A stretch of 64,000 nucleotides of DNA from Rhodobacteraceae bacterium HLUCCO07 (GTDB lineage Bacteria; Pseudomonadota; Alphaproteobacteria; Rhodobacterales; Rhodobacteraceae). Positions 1 to 9,330 of this stretch are shown here, piece after piece. Each line of letters begins with the position of its first letter. Within the stretch, counting starts at the first letter, position 1. The notes under the pieces were generated by a model, which had not been told where the DNA came from, searched no databases, and was given only the letters and a program-made list of their open reading frames with translations. The stretch lies in assembly GCA_001314705.1 (NCBI GenBank), contig LJSU01000018.1, positions 260,630 to 324,629 of the forward strand. Direction: 5' to 3'. Made by a program: the position numbers and the translations under genes.

Positions 1-1356
1 AACCACCCGTTTCACGCCCTTGCTATCAAAAAGCCTGGGCGAGAAATAGGCGCCCGCGGCGCGCTTGTTGATCTCGCCCAGCGAGGGATAGGGCGAGATC
101 ATGCCCGCAATGTCACTCATCTTGAGCCTGCTGGCCAGCGCCAACGACCAGAGGTTGATATGTTCGCCCGCCTGATGGCCGACAATGGTCGCGCCCACCG
201 GGCGGCCCTTGACGACCATCACCTTGACGAAACCGGCGGTCCGGCCCTCGGCGACGGCCCGGTCGCTGCCGGCATAGTCGAAGCGCGCCACTTCGACCCG
301 GTCGCCATGCATCTCGCGCGCCTGCGCCTCGCTCAGGCCGGCCTGCGCCAGTTCGGGATCGGTGAAGGTGGCCCACGGTATATGGTCGGTCCGCACTTTC
401 GCGGGCAGGCCAAACAGCACCTGCCGGATCACGAGCCCCGCGTGATAGCCCGCAACATGGGTGAATTGCGGCCCGCCCGCCACGTCGCCAACGGCCAGCA
501 CGCGGCGGTTGGTGGTTCTGAGCCGCGCATCCACCTTGATGCCCGTCCGGGTCGTCTCGATCCCGGCAGCGTCGAGGTCGAGGCTTTCGATATTCGGCTT
601 TCGCCCCACAGCGACCAGAAGATGCGTGCCCTTGAAGACGCGCCCGTCCTTCACCTCGACCTCGATCGCGCCCGGCTTGCCGCGTATTTCGGCGGCCATG
701 GCATCCTCCTCGATGGCGATGCCCTCGCCGCGCAGCGCGTCGAGCACCACCCCTGCCGCCTCGGGGTCGTCCTTGCCCAGCGCCTTCATGCCCTCGATCA
801 CGGTGACGTCACAGCCCAGCCGCCGATGCGCCTGCGCCATTTCCATCCCGATCGGCCCGCCACCGATGATCAGCAGGTGACCGGGCGTTTTCTCAAGGCC
901 GAAAATCGTCTCGTTGGTCTCATGCGGCACCTTGTCCAGCCCCGGAATCGGCGGCACCAGCGGCGAGGAACCGGTGGCGATGACGATCCGCCGCGCGGTG
1001 ATGCGGGCCTCGCCCGCCTCGACCTCGGTGGGCGAGACGAAGCGGCCGTATTGCGAGATGACGCGCACGCCCAGACCCTCGAACCGCTCGACGCTGTCAT
1101 GCGGTTCGATCGTGGCGATGACCTTGCGCACATGGTCGAGCGCTTCGGCATGGGTGGTCTCGATTCCGGCATGGGCGCGCTTGCCCATCGCCAGCAGCGC
1201 CTTCGAGGGCACGCAACCATAGTTGAGGCAATCCCCGCCCATCCTGTGCCCCTCCAGAAGCACCACGTCGGCCCCCATCTGCGCCGCCCCCGAGGCAACC
1301 GAAAGCCCGCCAGAGCCGCCGCCGATGACGAGGATATCGGTCTTGATCCGCTCCAT
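1..1356 (-). CDS. FAD-dependent pyridine nucleotide-disulfide oxidoreductase (mercuric reductase / Lpd-like), 3' end cut by window
   Basis: A flavoprotein of the dihydrolipoamide dehydrogenase/mercuric reductase family, expected to pass electrons from NAD(P)H through FAD to a redox-active cysteine pair. The N-terminus carries the FAD fold IGGGSGG (residues 11-17), then the disulfide motif GDCLNYGCVPSK with C43 and C48, a second nucleotide fold IGGGPIGMEMA near residue 175 and the FAD motif AVGDVAGG near 300. No N-terminal MerA metal-binding domain is present, so mercury reduction is not implied. The gene runs off the left edge, so the C-terminal dimerisation domain is incomplete. Its ATG shares the final A of the upstream TVP38 stop (TGATG), indicating translational coupling. 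The true substrate is unknown; membrane or thiol redox is an inference from the coupling. Confidence 0.9.
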   Translation of the reverse strand, partial: MERIKTDILVIGGGSGGLSVASGAAQMGADVVLLEGHRMGGDCLNYGCVPSKALLAMGKRAHAGIETTHAEALDHVRKVIATIEPHDSVERFEGLGVRVISQYGRFVSPTEVEAGEARITARRIVIATGSSPLVPPIPGLDKVPHETNETIFGLEKTPGHLLIIGGGPIGMEMAQAHRRLGCDVTVIEGMKALGKDDPEAAGVVLDALRGEGIAIEEDAMAAEIRGKPGAIEVEVKDGRVFKGTHLLVAVGRKPNIESLDLDAAGIETTRTGIKVDARLRTTNRRVLAVGDVAGGPQFTHVAGYHAGLVIRQVLFGLPAKVRTDHIPWATFTDPELAQAGLSEAQAREMHGDRVEVARFDYAGSDRAVAEGRTAGFVKVMVVKGRPVGATIVGHQAGEHINLWSLALASRLKMSDIAGMISPYPSLGEINKRAAGAYFSPRLFDSKGVKRVV

Positions 1357-2102
1357 CACAACGCCCTCCCGCGCAAGGCCCTGAGAATGACCGGCAACAG
1401 CGCCAGCGCGCAGAGCCCGAGGATCGGCAGCAGGATGTGCGGCTCGAAGATCACGCCAAGGTTCGGGCTTTCGCCACGCTCGAACACCTCGCCCAGGCCC
1501 GCACCGACCGAGGTATAGACGACGCCGCCGGGGATGATGCCCAGGAAGGTCGAGATCAGGAAACGCCGCAGCGGCACGTTCAGGAAGGCCGGGAGCAGGT
1601 TGGCCACGAAAAACGGCACCGCCGGCACCAGCCGGATCAGGAACAGCATAGACCACTGGTTCTCGTTGATCCCCTGCGTGATGCGCTTGATCGTGCCCTC
1701 GCCCGCCTCGATCCGCGCCGAAAGCCGCTCGCCAAACCCCCAGCGCGCGGCCAGAAATATGACCGTCGCCCCGATCGTCGCGGCGGCGACGTTGTAAAAC
1801 GCGCCGGGAAACGTGGCAAAGAGAAAGCCGCCGGTCAGCGTCGCCACCGTGGCACCGGGCAATGAAAAGGCCACGATCACCACGTAGGCGATGATGAACA
1901 CCGCGACGGACGGCCAGTAATAGGCATCGCGAAACGCCAGCAGCGTGAGACGGTGATCGCGCAGCGTTTCGAATGTCAGGAAATCGCGCAGGGCAAAGGC
2001 GCCCACAGCCGCAACCGCCAGAATCAGCAGAAAGGGCAAGGCGCGCAGGGCGCCGGATTTTCGCGGTGATCCATCTGGTCTTGTCATATCGGTCATCTTC
2101 AT
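1356..2102 (-). CDS. TVP38/TMEM64 (VTT/DedA-like) membrane protein
   Basis: A 248-residue integral membrane protein of the TVP38/TMEM64 family, a group linked to lipid scrambling or transport. Several hydrophobic segments are visible. The family-type stretches FSLPGATVATLTGG and FLIRLVPAVPFFVANLLPA match the re-entrant-loop region. The start at 2102 (MKMTDM) is chosen because AAAGGGG lies 8 bases upstream; a longer in-frame ORF to 2363 lacks a good ribosome site and would run into the rpmH promoter. The stop overlaps the start of the disulfide oxidoreductase. This pair recurs in several proteobacteria and cyanobacteria as far as I recall, which suggests a shared membrane-associated redox role, but none is proven. 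Confidence 0.85.
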   Translation of the reverse strand: MKMTDMTRPDGSPRKSGALRALPFLLILAVAAVGAFALRDFLTFETLRDHRLTLLAFRDAYYWPSVAVFIIAYVVIVAFSLPGATVATLTGGFLFATFPGAFYNVAAATIGATVIFLAARWGFGERLSARIEAGEGTIKRITQGINENQWSMLFLIRLVPAVPFFVANLLPAFLNVPLRRFLISTFLGIIPGGVVYTSVGAGLGEVFERGESPNLGVIFEPHILLPILGLCALALLPVILRALRGRAL

Positions 2103-2283
2103 GGTGGCCCCTTTGGGCCCGTGTCTGACACGAAACATTGTCCCGCGCCGCAAGGAACCCACGTTTCTCACGTGGCCTTGAACGCATGCGCCCGAAACGT
2201 GAGGATTTGCCACCGAAACCTCGGCATTGTAACAATTCGCCCGGTGCGCCCCCGGTTTTGTTGCAAAACCTGGCACTGGCCGT

Positions 2284-2312
2284 TTGACAGGCCGCGCGCG
2301 CGGCCCTATAGA
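2284..2312 (+). promoter_or_regulatory. Near-consensus sigma70 promoter for rpmH
   Basis: TTGACA (2284-2289), a 17-base spacer, then TATAGA (2307-2312), about 68 bases before the rpmH ATG. The -35 is perfect, the spacing optimal and the -10 one base from TATAAT. The spacer is a GC-rich palindrome (GGCCGCGCGCGCGGCC). This is the clearest housekeeping promoter in the window, as expected for a ribosomal protein gene. Confidence 0.8.
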
Positions 2313-2380
2313 CCGGGCTTCGATGCATTTCCGGGACATCCGCGAGTCCGCGCCTGTTCCCAACTGACGGAGACGGAGCG

Positions 2381-2515
2381 ATGAAACGCACCTTTCAACC
2401 CTCGAACCTGGTTCGCAAGCGCCGCCACGGGTTCCGCGCCCGCATGGCCACCAAGGCCGGCCGCAAGATCATCAATGCCCGCCGCGCGCGTGGCCGCAAG
2501 AGCCTGAGCGCGTAA
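2381..2515 (+). CDS. rpmH: 50S ribosomal protein L34
   Basis: Encodes the 44-residue ribosomal large-subunit protein L34, starting [18 protein letters not shown] and ending GRKSLSA. The length and the Arg/Lys-rich composition are those of bacterial L34, which packs against 23S rRNA. GGAG sits 7-8 bases before the ATG (AGACGGAGCG). It is first in the conserved rpmH-rnpA-yidD order. It is too short for most ORF length cut-offs but is unmistakable by sequence. Confidence 0.98.
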   Translation: MKRTFQPSNLVRKRRHGFRARMATKAGRKIINARRARGRKSLSA

Positions 2516-2622
2516 GCGTTCGGCCCGGCGTATCCCTGCGCCGGGATCACTTGCAAAGATGACCGTTCCCACACCGCCGGGGCCATGGCCCGGGCGGTTT
2601 TCGCTTGTCCGGCAACCACCTT

Positions 2623-2631
2623 TGTGGATAA
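2623..2631 (-). promoter_or_regulatory. Perfect DnaA-box match in the rpmH-rnpA spacer
   Basis: The plus strand reads TGTGGATAA, the exact complement of the DnaA consensus TTATCCACA, ten bases before the rnpA start. About 0.5 such 9-mers are expected by chance in 64 kb counting both strands, so one isolated box is weak evidence. It is noted because rpmH-rnpA lies near replication origins in many bacteria. Confidence 0.3.
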
Positions 2632-2640
2632 GGCCCGATC

Positions 2641-2988
2641 ATGACCAACGCCCCCGAAATCCTCAAGTCCCGATCCGAGTTCCTCGCCTGCGCCCGCGCG
2701 CGCCGGCAGGGCACGCGCGGGATGATGGTGCAGGCAAGGCAACGGCCCGACGACCCGGATGGCCCGATCCGCGTGGGGTTCACCTGTTCGAAAAAGGTCG
2801 GCAACGCGGTCGCGCGCAACCGCGCCAAGCGCCGCCTGCGCGAGGTGGCGCGCATGGTCCTGCCCGGGCATGGGCGCCCGGGCTGGGATTACGTGCTGAT
2901 CGGACGGGCCGGGGCCACGATCGACCGGCCGTTCGAGGCGCTCAAGGGCGATCTCGTCCATGCTCTCAACCGGATTCACGGCGCATGA
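2641..2988 (+). CDS. rnpA: Ribonuclease P protein component
   Basis: The 115-residue protein subunit of RNase P, which binds the catalytic RNA and helps cleave 5' leaders from pre-tRNAs. It contains the family RNR-type core [24 protein letters not shown] at about residues 43-66, with the basic helix that contacts RNA. The length is typical. GATAAGG precedes the ATG. Its stop overlaps the yidD start by four bases (ATGA), so both are read from one mRNA with rpmH. Confidence 0.96.
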   Translation: MTNAPEILKSRSEFLACARARRQGTRGMMVQARQRPDDPDGPIRVGFTCSKKVGNAVARNRAKRRLREVARMVLPGHGRPGWDYVLIGRAGATIDRPFEALKGDLVHALNRIHGA

Positions 2989-3263
2989 GCCCGCTGGCCC
3001 ATATCGTCGCCCTGCCGGTGCGCGCCTATCGGCTCCTGTTCTCACCCTGGGTCGGGCACGGCTGCCGCTATCAACCCACCTGCAGCGCCTATGCGCTCGA
3101 GGCGCTGGAACGCCACGGCGCGATCCGGGGCGGATGGCTCGCGCTTCGGCGCATCCTGCGCTGTCACCCCATGGGATCGAGCGGCTATGACCCCGTGCCC
3201 GGTGCCGACCCCGCGCATGACGCTAAGCAAGGCACGCGCTGCGATCACGACCACCACGGCTGA
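2985..3263 (+). CDS. yidD: Membrane protein insertion efficiency factor YidD
   Basis: A 92-residue YidD-family protein thought to assist YidC-dependent membrane insertion. It shows the family signature with three cysteines: [16 protein letters not shown] near residues 24-39 and [19 protein letters not shown] further on. An amphipathic N-terminal helix ([14 protein letters not shown]) would bind the inner face of the membrane. The ATG overlaps the rnpA stop (ATGA). In most relatives yidC follows directly; here it is 4.2 kb downstream. Confidence 0.95.
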   Translation: MSPLAHIVALPVRAYRLLFSPWVGHGCRYQPTCSAYALEALERHGAIRGGWLALRRILRCHPMGSSGYDPVPGADPAHDAKQGTRCDHDHHG

Positions 3264-3376
3264 ACCGCCCCGCCGCACCGTGCGCGTCGCCTTGCGTCAG
3301 GCGCAGGTCGCGGTGGGACAAGTCGTCGCGGCAAATCGCCCTAGGATTCCTCCATTCGAATCGTGGAGTGCCGCCA

Positions 3377-4528
3377 ATGACCACCGACCTTTCGACCGTG
3401 ATCCGCCCCATCGCCAACGCCCATGGCCTGCCCAATGCCCATTACACCGACCCGGGCGTTTTCGCCGAGGAACGCGCTGCGCTGCTCTTCGACGAATGGG
3501 CCGGACTGGCCGTGGCCGCCGACGTGCCCGAACCGGGCGATGCAAAGCCGGTCGAGTTCCTGGGCGTGCCGCTCCTGCTGTTGCGCGGGCGTGATGGCGT
3601 GGTGCGGGTGTTTCACAATATCTGCCGACACCGCGGCATTATCCTCGTCTCCGAACCGCGCCGGATCGAGGGCGCGATACGCTGCCCCTATCATTCCTGG
3701 TGCTATGCCCATGACGGCCGCCTTGTCGCCACGCCCCATGTCGGCGGGCCGGGCATGAACACCCATGAGGGGATCGACCGCGATACGCTGGGCCTGGTCG
3801 AAGTGCCCAGCCATATCTGGCGCGACGTGATATTCATCAACCTCAACGGCAATGCCGCCCCGTTCGAGGAGGCCCAGGCCGACCTGCTGGAGCGCTGGCG
3901 CGAATTCGACAGCCCGCACTACCATGGCGGCGCCGACAGCCGCTTCACGCTCGCCGTGAACACCAACTGGAAACTCGCGGTCGAGAATTTCTGCGAAAGC
4001 TATCACCTGCCCTGGGTGCATCCGGGCCTCAACAGCTATTCGCGGCTCGAAGACCATTATCATATCGAGGCGCCGGGGCGCTATTCCGGGCAAGGCACAT
4101 ATGTCTATCGCCAGATCAGGGGCGAGGATGGGGCGGTTTTCCCCGATTTCCCGGGGCTGTCATCGAAATGGGATGCGGGCGCGGAATATGTCGCGCTCTA
4201 TCCCAACGTGCTTTTGGGGGCGCAGCGCGATCATGCCTTTGCCATCATCCTCGAACCCGTGGCCCTCGACCGCACGGTCGAGCACATCCACCTCTACTAT
4301 GCCACGCCCGAGACCAACGACGCCCTGCGCTTGCAGAACACCGCGCAGTGGAAGCTGGTGTTCGAGGAGGACGTGTTCGTCGTCGAAGGCATGCAAAAGG
4401 GCCGACACACACCCGGGTTCGATGGCGGGCGATTCTCACCCGCGATGGACGGGCCGACGCATCTCTTTCACGCTTGGGTGGCGGGCAAGATCGCCGCGCG
4501 CCGACAACAGGGCCTCGCAGCGGAATGA
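3377..4528 (+). CDS. Rieske non-heme iron oxygenase, alpha subunit
   Basis: The oxygenase component of a ring-hydroxylating or quaternary-ammonium monooxygenase. The Rieske [2Fe-2S] site is C-x-H...C-x2-H: CRHRG near residue 85 and CPYHSWCY near 104. The catalytic domain has the mononuclear iron motif ENFCESYHLPWVH near residue 203. The start at 3377 is chosen because GGAG (3365-3368) is 8 bases upstream; GTG at 3368 is an alternative. At 383 residues it resembles the GbcA/carnitine or choline oxygenase branch more than classic dioxygenases, but the substrate cannot be read from sequence. No reductase or ferredoxin partner is adjacent. Confidence 0.9.
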   Translation: MTTDLSTVIRPIANAHGLPNAHYTDPGVFAEERAALLFDEWAGLAVAADVPEPGDAKPVEFLGVPLLLLRGRDGVVRVFHNICRHRGIILVSEPRRIEGAIRCPYHSWCYAHDGRLVATPHVGGPGMNTHEGIDRDTLGLVEVPSHIWRDVIFINLNGNAAPFEEAQADLLERWREFDSPHYHGGADSRFTLAVNTNWKLAVENFCESYHLPWVHPGLNSYSRLEDHYHIEAPGRYSGQGTYVYRQIRGEDGAVFPDFPGLSSKWDAGAEYVALYPNVLLGAQRDHAFAIILEPVALDRTVEHIHLYYATPETNDALRLQNTAQWKLVFEEDVFVVEGMQKGRHTPGFDGGRFSPAMDGPTHLFHAWVAGKIAARRQQGLAAE

Positions 4529-4734
4529 ACGATCTCGATGCGAGGATGTGTGCGGCGCATGAGGCCGGGGACGGCGCGGCGCTGATCGCGCTCTACACCG
4601 AGGCCGCCCTGATCGCGGCCAGCGACACGGCGCGCGGCTTCTACCTCACCCACGCCTTCGTGCACGCGCTCGAAGCGGGCGACGCGCGCGCCAACGACCT
4701 GCGCGCGGAACTGCACGCCATGGGCCGGATCTGA
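4525..4734 (+). CDS. Small conserved hypothetical protein coupled to the Rieske oxygenase
   Basis: A 69-residue helical protein (starts MNDLDARMCAAHEAGDGAAL, ends AELHAMGRI) whose ATG overlaps the oxygenase stop by four bases. It is Ala-rich and looks like a single tetratricopeptide-like helical hairpin, with no metal motif. The four-base coupling and the lack of any gap suggest it is a real partner of the oxygenase. I do not recognise a named family. Confidence 0.7.
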   Translation: MNDLDARMCAAHEAGDGAALIALYTEAALIAASDTARGFYLTHAFVHALEAGDARANDLRAELHAMGRI

Positions 4735-4817
4735 CTGCACAACGCTGCGCGTGACACAGTTGCGAAAACACGCCCGCCCCCTTCCCCCGGCGCCCGCAAC
4801 ATGGCATATCGCATCCC

Positions 4818-5660
4818 ATGCTCGACGAAGCCGACGACATCCACCCGCTCTTTCACGGGTCACCGAAGACGACGGAGTTTCGCAAGCTCCGCAAGCGTCT
4901 GGTGCAGAACGTGCGCGAGGCGGTCGAGCAATACGGCATGATCGAGCCCGGTGCGAAATGGCTCGTCTGCCTCTCGGGCGGCAAGGACAGCTATACGCTT
5001 CTGGCCATCCTGCAAGAGTTGAAATGGCGCGGGCTTCTGCCGGTCGAACTTCTGGCCTGCAATCTCGACCAGGGGCAGCCGGGCTTTCCGGCGACGGTCC
5101 TGCCCGGGTTTCTCGAAAAGATGCAGGTGCCCCACCGGATCGAGTATCAGGACACCTATTCGGTGGTGATGGACAAGATTCCACAGGGCCGGACCTTCTG
5201 CGCGCTGTGTTCGCGCCTGCGCCGCGGTCATCTCTATCGCATCGCGCGCGAAGAGGGCTGTTCGGCGGTGGTGCTGGGCCATCACCGCGACGACATTCTC
5301 GAAACCTTCTTCATGAACCTCTTTCACGGCGGGCGACTGGCCACGATGCCACCCAAGCTGGTCAACGAAGAGGGCGATCTTTTCGTCTATCGCCCGCTCG
5401 CGCATGTCGCCGAGGCCGATTGCGAGCGTTTCGCGCGCGCGTTGAACTATCCGATCATCCCCTGCGATCTGTGCGGGTCGCAGGACGGGCTGCAACGCCA
5501 GCAGGTCAAGGCGATTCTCGACGGATGGGAAAAGAACAGCCCCGGCCGCCGCCAGGTGATGTTCCGTGCGCTGATGAACGCGCGGCCCTCGCACCTGCTC
5601 GATCCCGGCCTTTTCGATTTCGCCGGGCTGACACGTACCGGAACCGGTGACGGTCGGTAG
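4818..5660 (+). CDS. ttcA: tRNA 2-thiocytidine(32) synthetase TtcA
   Basis: Adenylates C32 of certain tRNAs and inserts sulfur, using ATP and an Fe-S cluster. The PP-loop motif [10 protein letters not shown] lies at about residues 51-60. Two cysteines of the cluster site are in [13 protein letters not shown] (near 132) and a third is in [13 protein letters not shown] (near 216), which is the TtcA arrangement. The 280-residue length is normal. It sits alone with 80-100 base gaps on both sides. Confidence 0.95.
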   Translation: MLDEADDIHPLFHGSPKTTEFRKLRKRLVQNVREAVEQYGMIEPGAKWLVCLSGGKDSYTLLAILQELKWRGLLPVELLACNLDQGQPGFPATVLPGFLEKMQVPHRIEYQDTYSVVMDKIPQGRTFCALCSRLRRGHLYRIAREEGCSAVVLGHHRDDILETFFMNLFHGGRLATMPPKLVNEEGDLFVYRPLAHVAEADCERFARALNYPIIPCDLCGSQDGLQRQQVKAILDGWEKNSPGRRQVMFRALMNARPSHLLDPGLFDFAGLTRTGTGDGR

Positions 5661-5676
5661 ATCGAGTTTTAGCCAT

Positions 5677-5695
5677 CTTCGCGCATTCCGCGAAG
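5677..5695 (+). terminator. Hairpin downstream of ttcA
   Basis: CTTCGCG, loop CATTC, CGCGAAG: a perfect 7-base stem starting 16 bases after the ttcA stop. It has no T-run on the plus strand, so it could be an mRNA-end stabiliser or a weak terminator. Confidence 0.35.
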
Positions 5696-5764
5696 CGGCG
5701 TTAAACGGATATTCAGACGCCACGACCTAGCCTGCCCTCTGAAACTGTCAGAGGAGCTTTGCCC

Positions 5765-7309
5765 ATGGCCGGGCGCCGGAATTTCCTGCCGCAAACCCTG
5801 CGCAACGCGCTCAGGCGGGGGCTGATCGGGCCACAGGCGCTGGCCTTTCTGCCCGCAATGGCCCTTGGCGCGTTCTGGCTCGGTGGCGAGGGGGCGCTGA
5901 TTGCCGTGGCGCTCGGAATACCGCTTCTGGTGCTGTTCGCGGGGGCCATTGGCCCGCCCTTGCAAGGGGCGGGCACGCGGGATGCCGCAACCGGGCTGCC
6001 GCAGGCGGAGGCCATGGCCGAAATGGCCGAGGATTCGATGGCCCGCGCTGCCGCCACGCGGCTCAGGACCGCCTGCTTCGCAATCGAGATCGAGGCGTTC
6101 GGCCGCCTGGCCGAACGTGTCGGCCCCAACGCTGCGGAAATGCTGATCGGGCAGTCGGCGGCCCGGCTCGAGACTGCCCTGCGTGACGGTGACAGGCTCT
6201 TTCGCATCGGCGAGGCCCGGTTTGGCGTTGTACTGCCACCCATGCCACGCCTCGATCTTGAAACCGGCATCCAGATGGCCACCCGGCTGCAAACCGTGAT
6301 CGAAGAGCCCTTGGCGCATGACGGACAGACGATCTATCTCTCTGCCGCGCTGGGGTTTTGCCTGTCGAGCCGCAGTCCCGATGGCACCGGAAAGGCGATG
6401 ATCGACTGCGCCGGCATCGCGCTCGACGAGGCGTGCCGAAGCGGGGCCTCGGCAGTGCGCGCCTACGGCCCCGAAATGGGCCAGACCCGCCACCGGCAAG
6501 ATACGCTTTGCACCGAGGTGCAGATCGCGCTGGAGAACGGCGAGATCCTGCCATGGTTTCAACCGCAGATCTCCACCGATACCGGTCATGTCACCGGTTT
6601 CGAGACGCTGGCCCGCTGGCTTCACCCCGAGCGTGGCCTGATCCCGCCCACGGATTTCCTGCCCGCGCTGCATGAAGCCGGACAGATCGGGCGGCTCGGC
6701 GAGGTCATGCTCTACGGCGCGCTGACGGCGGTGAACGCATGGGATGCAGCGAACGCCCCGGTGCCGACCATCGCGGTCAACATGACCGGCGAGGAATTGC
6801 GCAACCCGCAACTGGCCGACCGCTTGCGGTGGGAACTCGACCGGTTCGACCTCGCACCCGACCGGCTGACCATCGAGGTGCTGGAATCGGTCGTCGCGGG
6901 CGCGCCCGACGACATGGCCGCGCGCAACCTCGCGCGCCTCTCCGAACTGGGCTGTCGCATCGACCTCGACGATTTCGGCGCCGGTCACGCCTCGCTTGCC
7001 GCGCTGCGCCGCTTTGCCATCGGCCGGATCAAGATCGACCGCAGCTTCATTACCCATGTCGATCATGACCCAGAACAGCAGCGCATGGTCAACGCGATCC
7101 TGACGATGGCCGACCGGCTGGGCATCGAGACCCTCGCCGAAGGGGTCGAGACTGCGGGCGAACACACGATGCTGGCACAGCTCGGCTGCCGCCATGTCCA
7201 GGGCTTCGCGATAGGCCGGCCGATGCCGTTCGACGCGACGCTCGAATGGATGCAGGACCATGCCGCAAAGCTCGGCCCGGCACCCCGGATCGGACGCAGG
7301 TCAGGTTGA
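5765..7309 (+). CDS. Degenerate GGDEF plus EAL cyclic-di-GMP phosphodiesterase
   Basis: A 514-residue signalling protein with two N-terminal hydrophobic segments (about residues 27-60), a GGDEF domain whose active motif has decayed to RIGEARF (so no cyclase activity is expected), and a C-terminal EAL domain. The EAL residues look intact: GFETLARW (E280), IAVNMTGEEL, LTIEVLES, IDLDDFGAG (D402, D403), IKIDRSFI, and TLAEGVET, followed by CRHVQGFAIGRPM. It is therefore probably an active c-di-GMP hydrolase anchored at the inner membrane. The start at 5765 has GAGGAG 8 bases upstream; TTG at 5759 is less likely. It stands alone between ttcA and yidC. Confidence 0.9.
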   Translation: MAGRRNFLPQTLRNALRRGLIGPQALAFLPAMALGAFWLGGEGALIAVALGIPLLVLFAGAIGPPLQGAGTRDAATGLPQAEAMAEMAEDSMARAAATRLRTACFAIEIEAFGRLAERVGPNAAEMLIGQSAARLETALRDGDRLFRIGEARFGVVLPPMPRLDLETGIQMATRLQTVIEEPLAHDGQTIYLSAALGFCLSSRSPDGTGKAMIDCAGIALDEACRSGASAVRAYGPEMGQTRHRQDTLCTEVQIALENGEILPWFQPQISTDTGHVTGFETLARWLHPERGLIPPTDFLPALHEAGQIGRLGEVMLYGALTAVNAWDAANAPVPTIAVNMTGEELRNPQLADRLRWELDRFDLAPDRLTIEVLESVVAGAPDDMAARNLARLSELGCRIDLDDFGAGHASLAALRRFAIGRIKIDRSFITHVDHDPEQQRMVNAILTMADRLGIETLAEGVETAGEHTMLAQLGCRHVQGFAIGRPMPFDATLEWMQDHAAKLGPAPRIGRRSG

Positions 7310-7494
7310 ACAGAAACCCCGCCCGCGACGGGCCCGGTCGCGCGGGCGGCCGATCCCGACCACCGGAAAGCCGTGGCCCGCCCCGCGGCAGAACAATGCG
7401 CCCCATTCTGCCACCGGGCGCCAATATCGGCTTGACCTTTGGGCCCAGTCTCTGTTGAACCTGCCCCACCGAAACGCAAGCGTGTGGGCCCATG

Positions 7495-9330
7495 ATGGAC
7501 GATCAGAACAAGAACCTAATCCTAGCCGTGGCGCTCTCCATGCTGGTGATCATCGGATGGTCGATCATGTTCCCGCCGCCCGAACCGCCACAGGAACAGG
7601 CCACCGGCGAAATCGAGGATCAGGGCACCAGCGCCCCGGCCGCCGGTGAACCGGTCGCCGATGCCCCGGCCGAAGACACGCCCGACGCGACCGGCGCCAC
7701 GGGGGCGACCGAAACCATCGACGATCTCGACGAAGCGCCACGTGTGAGCATCGACACACCCAGCCTCGAGGGGTCGATTTCGCTTCTGGGTGGCCGGATC
7801 GACCAACTCTCGCTCAAGGATTACCGCGAGTCCCTCGACGACGACGCAGATATCGTGAGCCTGCTGTCCCCGTTCGGCAACGACAACGCCTTTTATGCGC
7901 TTTACGGCTGGGCTCCCGGGGCCGGCCTCGGGCCCGACGCGGTGCCGGGGCCGTCGACGCTCTGGACGCTCGAAAGCGGGCAGACGCTGAGCCCGCAAAA
8001 CCCGGTCAAGCTGAGCTGGAGCAACGATGCGGGGCTGACCTTTCACCGCGAGATCGCGATTGACGACAAGTTCATGTTCACCGTCACTCAATCGGTCGAG
8101 AACACTGGCGAGTCGACGGTCGCACTGGCCCCCTATGGCGTTCTCGCCCGCCACGGCGAACCCGAGGACATGAAGAATTTCTTCATCCTGCACGAGGGAA
8201 TCATCGGATTTGCCGACGACCAGCTTTCCGAGATCGACTATGACGACGTGAGCGATTACGCGTTCGATCCCGACGAAGGGGCCCGTGCCGATGTCACGCG
8301 CGTGCAGGACAGCGGCTGGCTGGGGTTCACCGATCACTACTGGATGGCGACGCTCATCCCCGACACCGGCGACGCGTTCAAATCGGTGGTGAAATACGAC
8401 GAACGCCGGGACATCTATCAAACCGAAACCGTGCAACGCACGCGCCAGCTCGCGCCAGGCGATAGTGTCGATGTGCAGTCACGGCTCTTTGCCGGTGCCA
8501 AGGAATGGGCCACGATCCGCGCCTACGAGAACGAAGGCGGCGTCGTCAAGTTCCTCGATTCAATCGACTGGGGCTGGTTCTTCTTTCTCACCAAGCCGAT
8601 TTTCGCGCTGCTGCATTGGCTCAACGTGGCGATCGGCAACATGGGCTGGGCGATCATCGGGCTGACCCTCGTGATCAAGCTGGTGCTCTTCCCGCTGGCC
8701 TACAAGTCCTATGCCTCCATGGCCAAGATGCGCGAACTTCAGCCGCAGATGGAGAAACTCAAGGAGCAATGCGGCGATGACCGCCAGAAGATGCAACAGG
8801 AGATGATGGCGCTCTACAAGCGCGAAAAGGTCAACCCGGCCTCGGGCTGCCTGCCGATCCTGCTGCAGATCCCGATCTTCTTTTCGCTCTACAAGGTGAT
8901 CTTCGTCACGCTCGAGCTGCGCCACGCGCCCTGGATCGGCTGGATCCGCGACCTCTCGGCGCCCGACCCCAGCTCGATCATGAACCTTTTCGGCCTGCTG
9001 CCCTGGGACGCCCCCGAACCCGGCTCGATCCTCGCGCTGATATTCATCGGGGTGATGCCGATCACGCTCGGCGTGTCGATGTGGCTTCAGCAAAAGCTCA
9101 ACCCCGCCCCGACCGATGCGACGCAAAAGATGATCTTTGCCTGGATGCCCTGGGTGTTCATGTTCATGCTGGGCAGCTTCGCCAGCGGGCTTGTGCTCTA
9201 CTGGATCGCCAACAACGTGATCACCTTCATCCAGCAATATACGATCATGCGCAGCCATGGCTACAAACCCGACCTGTTCGGCAACATACGCGCGAGCTTT
9301 GCGCGCGGGGCGAAATCCGGGGATAAATGA
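7495..9330 (+). CDS. yidC: Membrane protein insertase YidC
   Basis: The Oxa1/YidC insertase that folds inner-membrane proteins alone or with SecYEG. It has an N-terminal membrane anchor (MDDQNKNLILAVALSML), a Pro/Ala/Glu-rich linker, a large periplasmic beta-domain (about residues 70-345), then five membrane helices including WGWFFFLTKPIFALLHWL and the conserved VNPASGCLPILLQIPIFFSLY. Length (611) is typical for alphaproteobacteria. ATG at 7492 is directly adjacent and equally possible; 7495 matches the usual MDDQNKN start. Its stop overlaps a micro-ORF and then engB by ATGA junctions. Confidence 0.96.
   Translation: MDDQNKNLILAVALSMLVIIGWSIMFPPPEPPQEQATGEIEDQGTSAPAAGEPVADAPAEDTPDATGATGATETIDDLDEAPRVSIDTPSLEGSISLLGGRIDQLSLKDYRESLDDDADIVSLLSPFGNDNAFYALYGWAPGAGLGPDAVPGPSTLWTLESGQTLSPQNPVKLSWSNDAGLTFHREIAIDDKFMFTVTQSVENTGESTVALAPYGVLARHGEPEDMKNFFILHEGIIGFADDQLSEIDYDDVSDYAFDPDEGARADVTRVQDSGWLGFTDHYWMATLIPDTGDAFKSVVKYDERRDIYQTETVQRTRQLAPGDSVDVQSRLFAGAKEWATIRAYENEGGVVKFLDSIDWGWFFFLTKPIFALLHWLNVAIGNMGWAIIGLTLVIKLVLFPLAYKSYASMAKMRELQPQMEKLKEQCGDDRQKMQQEMMALYKREKVNPASGCLPILLQIPIFFSLYKVIFVTLELRHAPWIGWIRDLSAPDPSSIMNLFGLLPWDAPEPGSILALIFIGVMPITLGVSMWLQQKLNPAPTDATQKMIFAWMPWVFMFMLGSFASGLVLYWIANNVITFIQQYTIMRSHGYKPDLFGNIRASFARGAKSGDK

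Noticed and set aside
160..1518. 452-codon plus-strand frame at the left edge
   Set aside because: Antisense to the flavin disulfide reductase, which has complete cofactor motifs.
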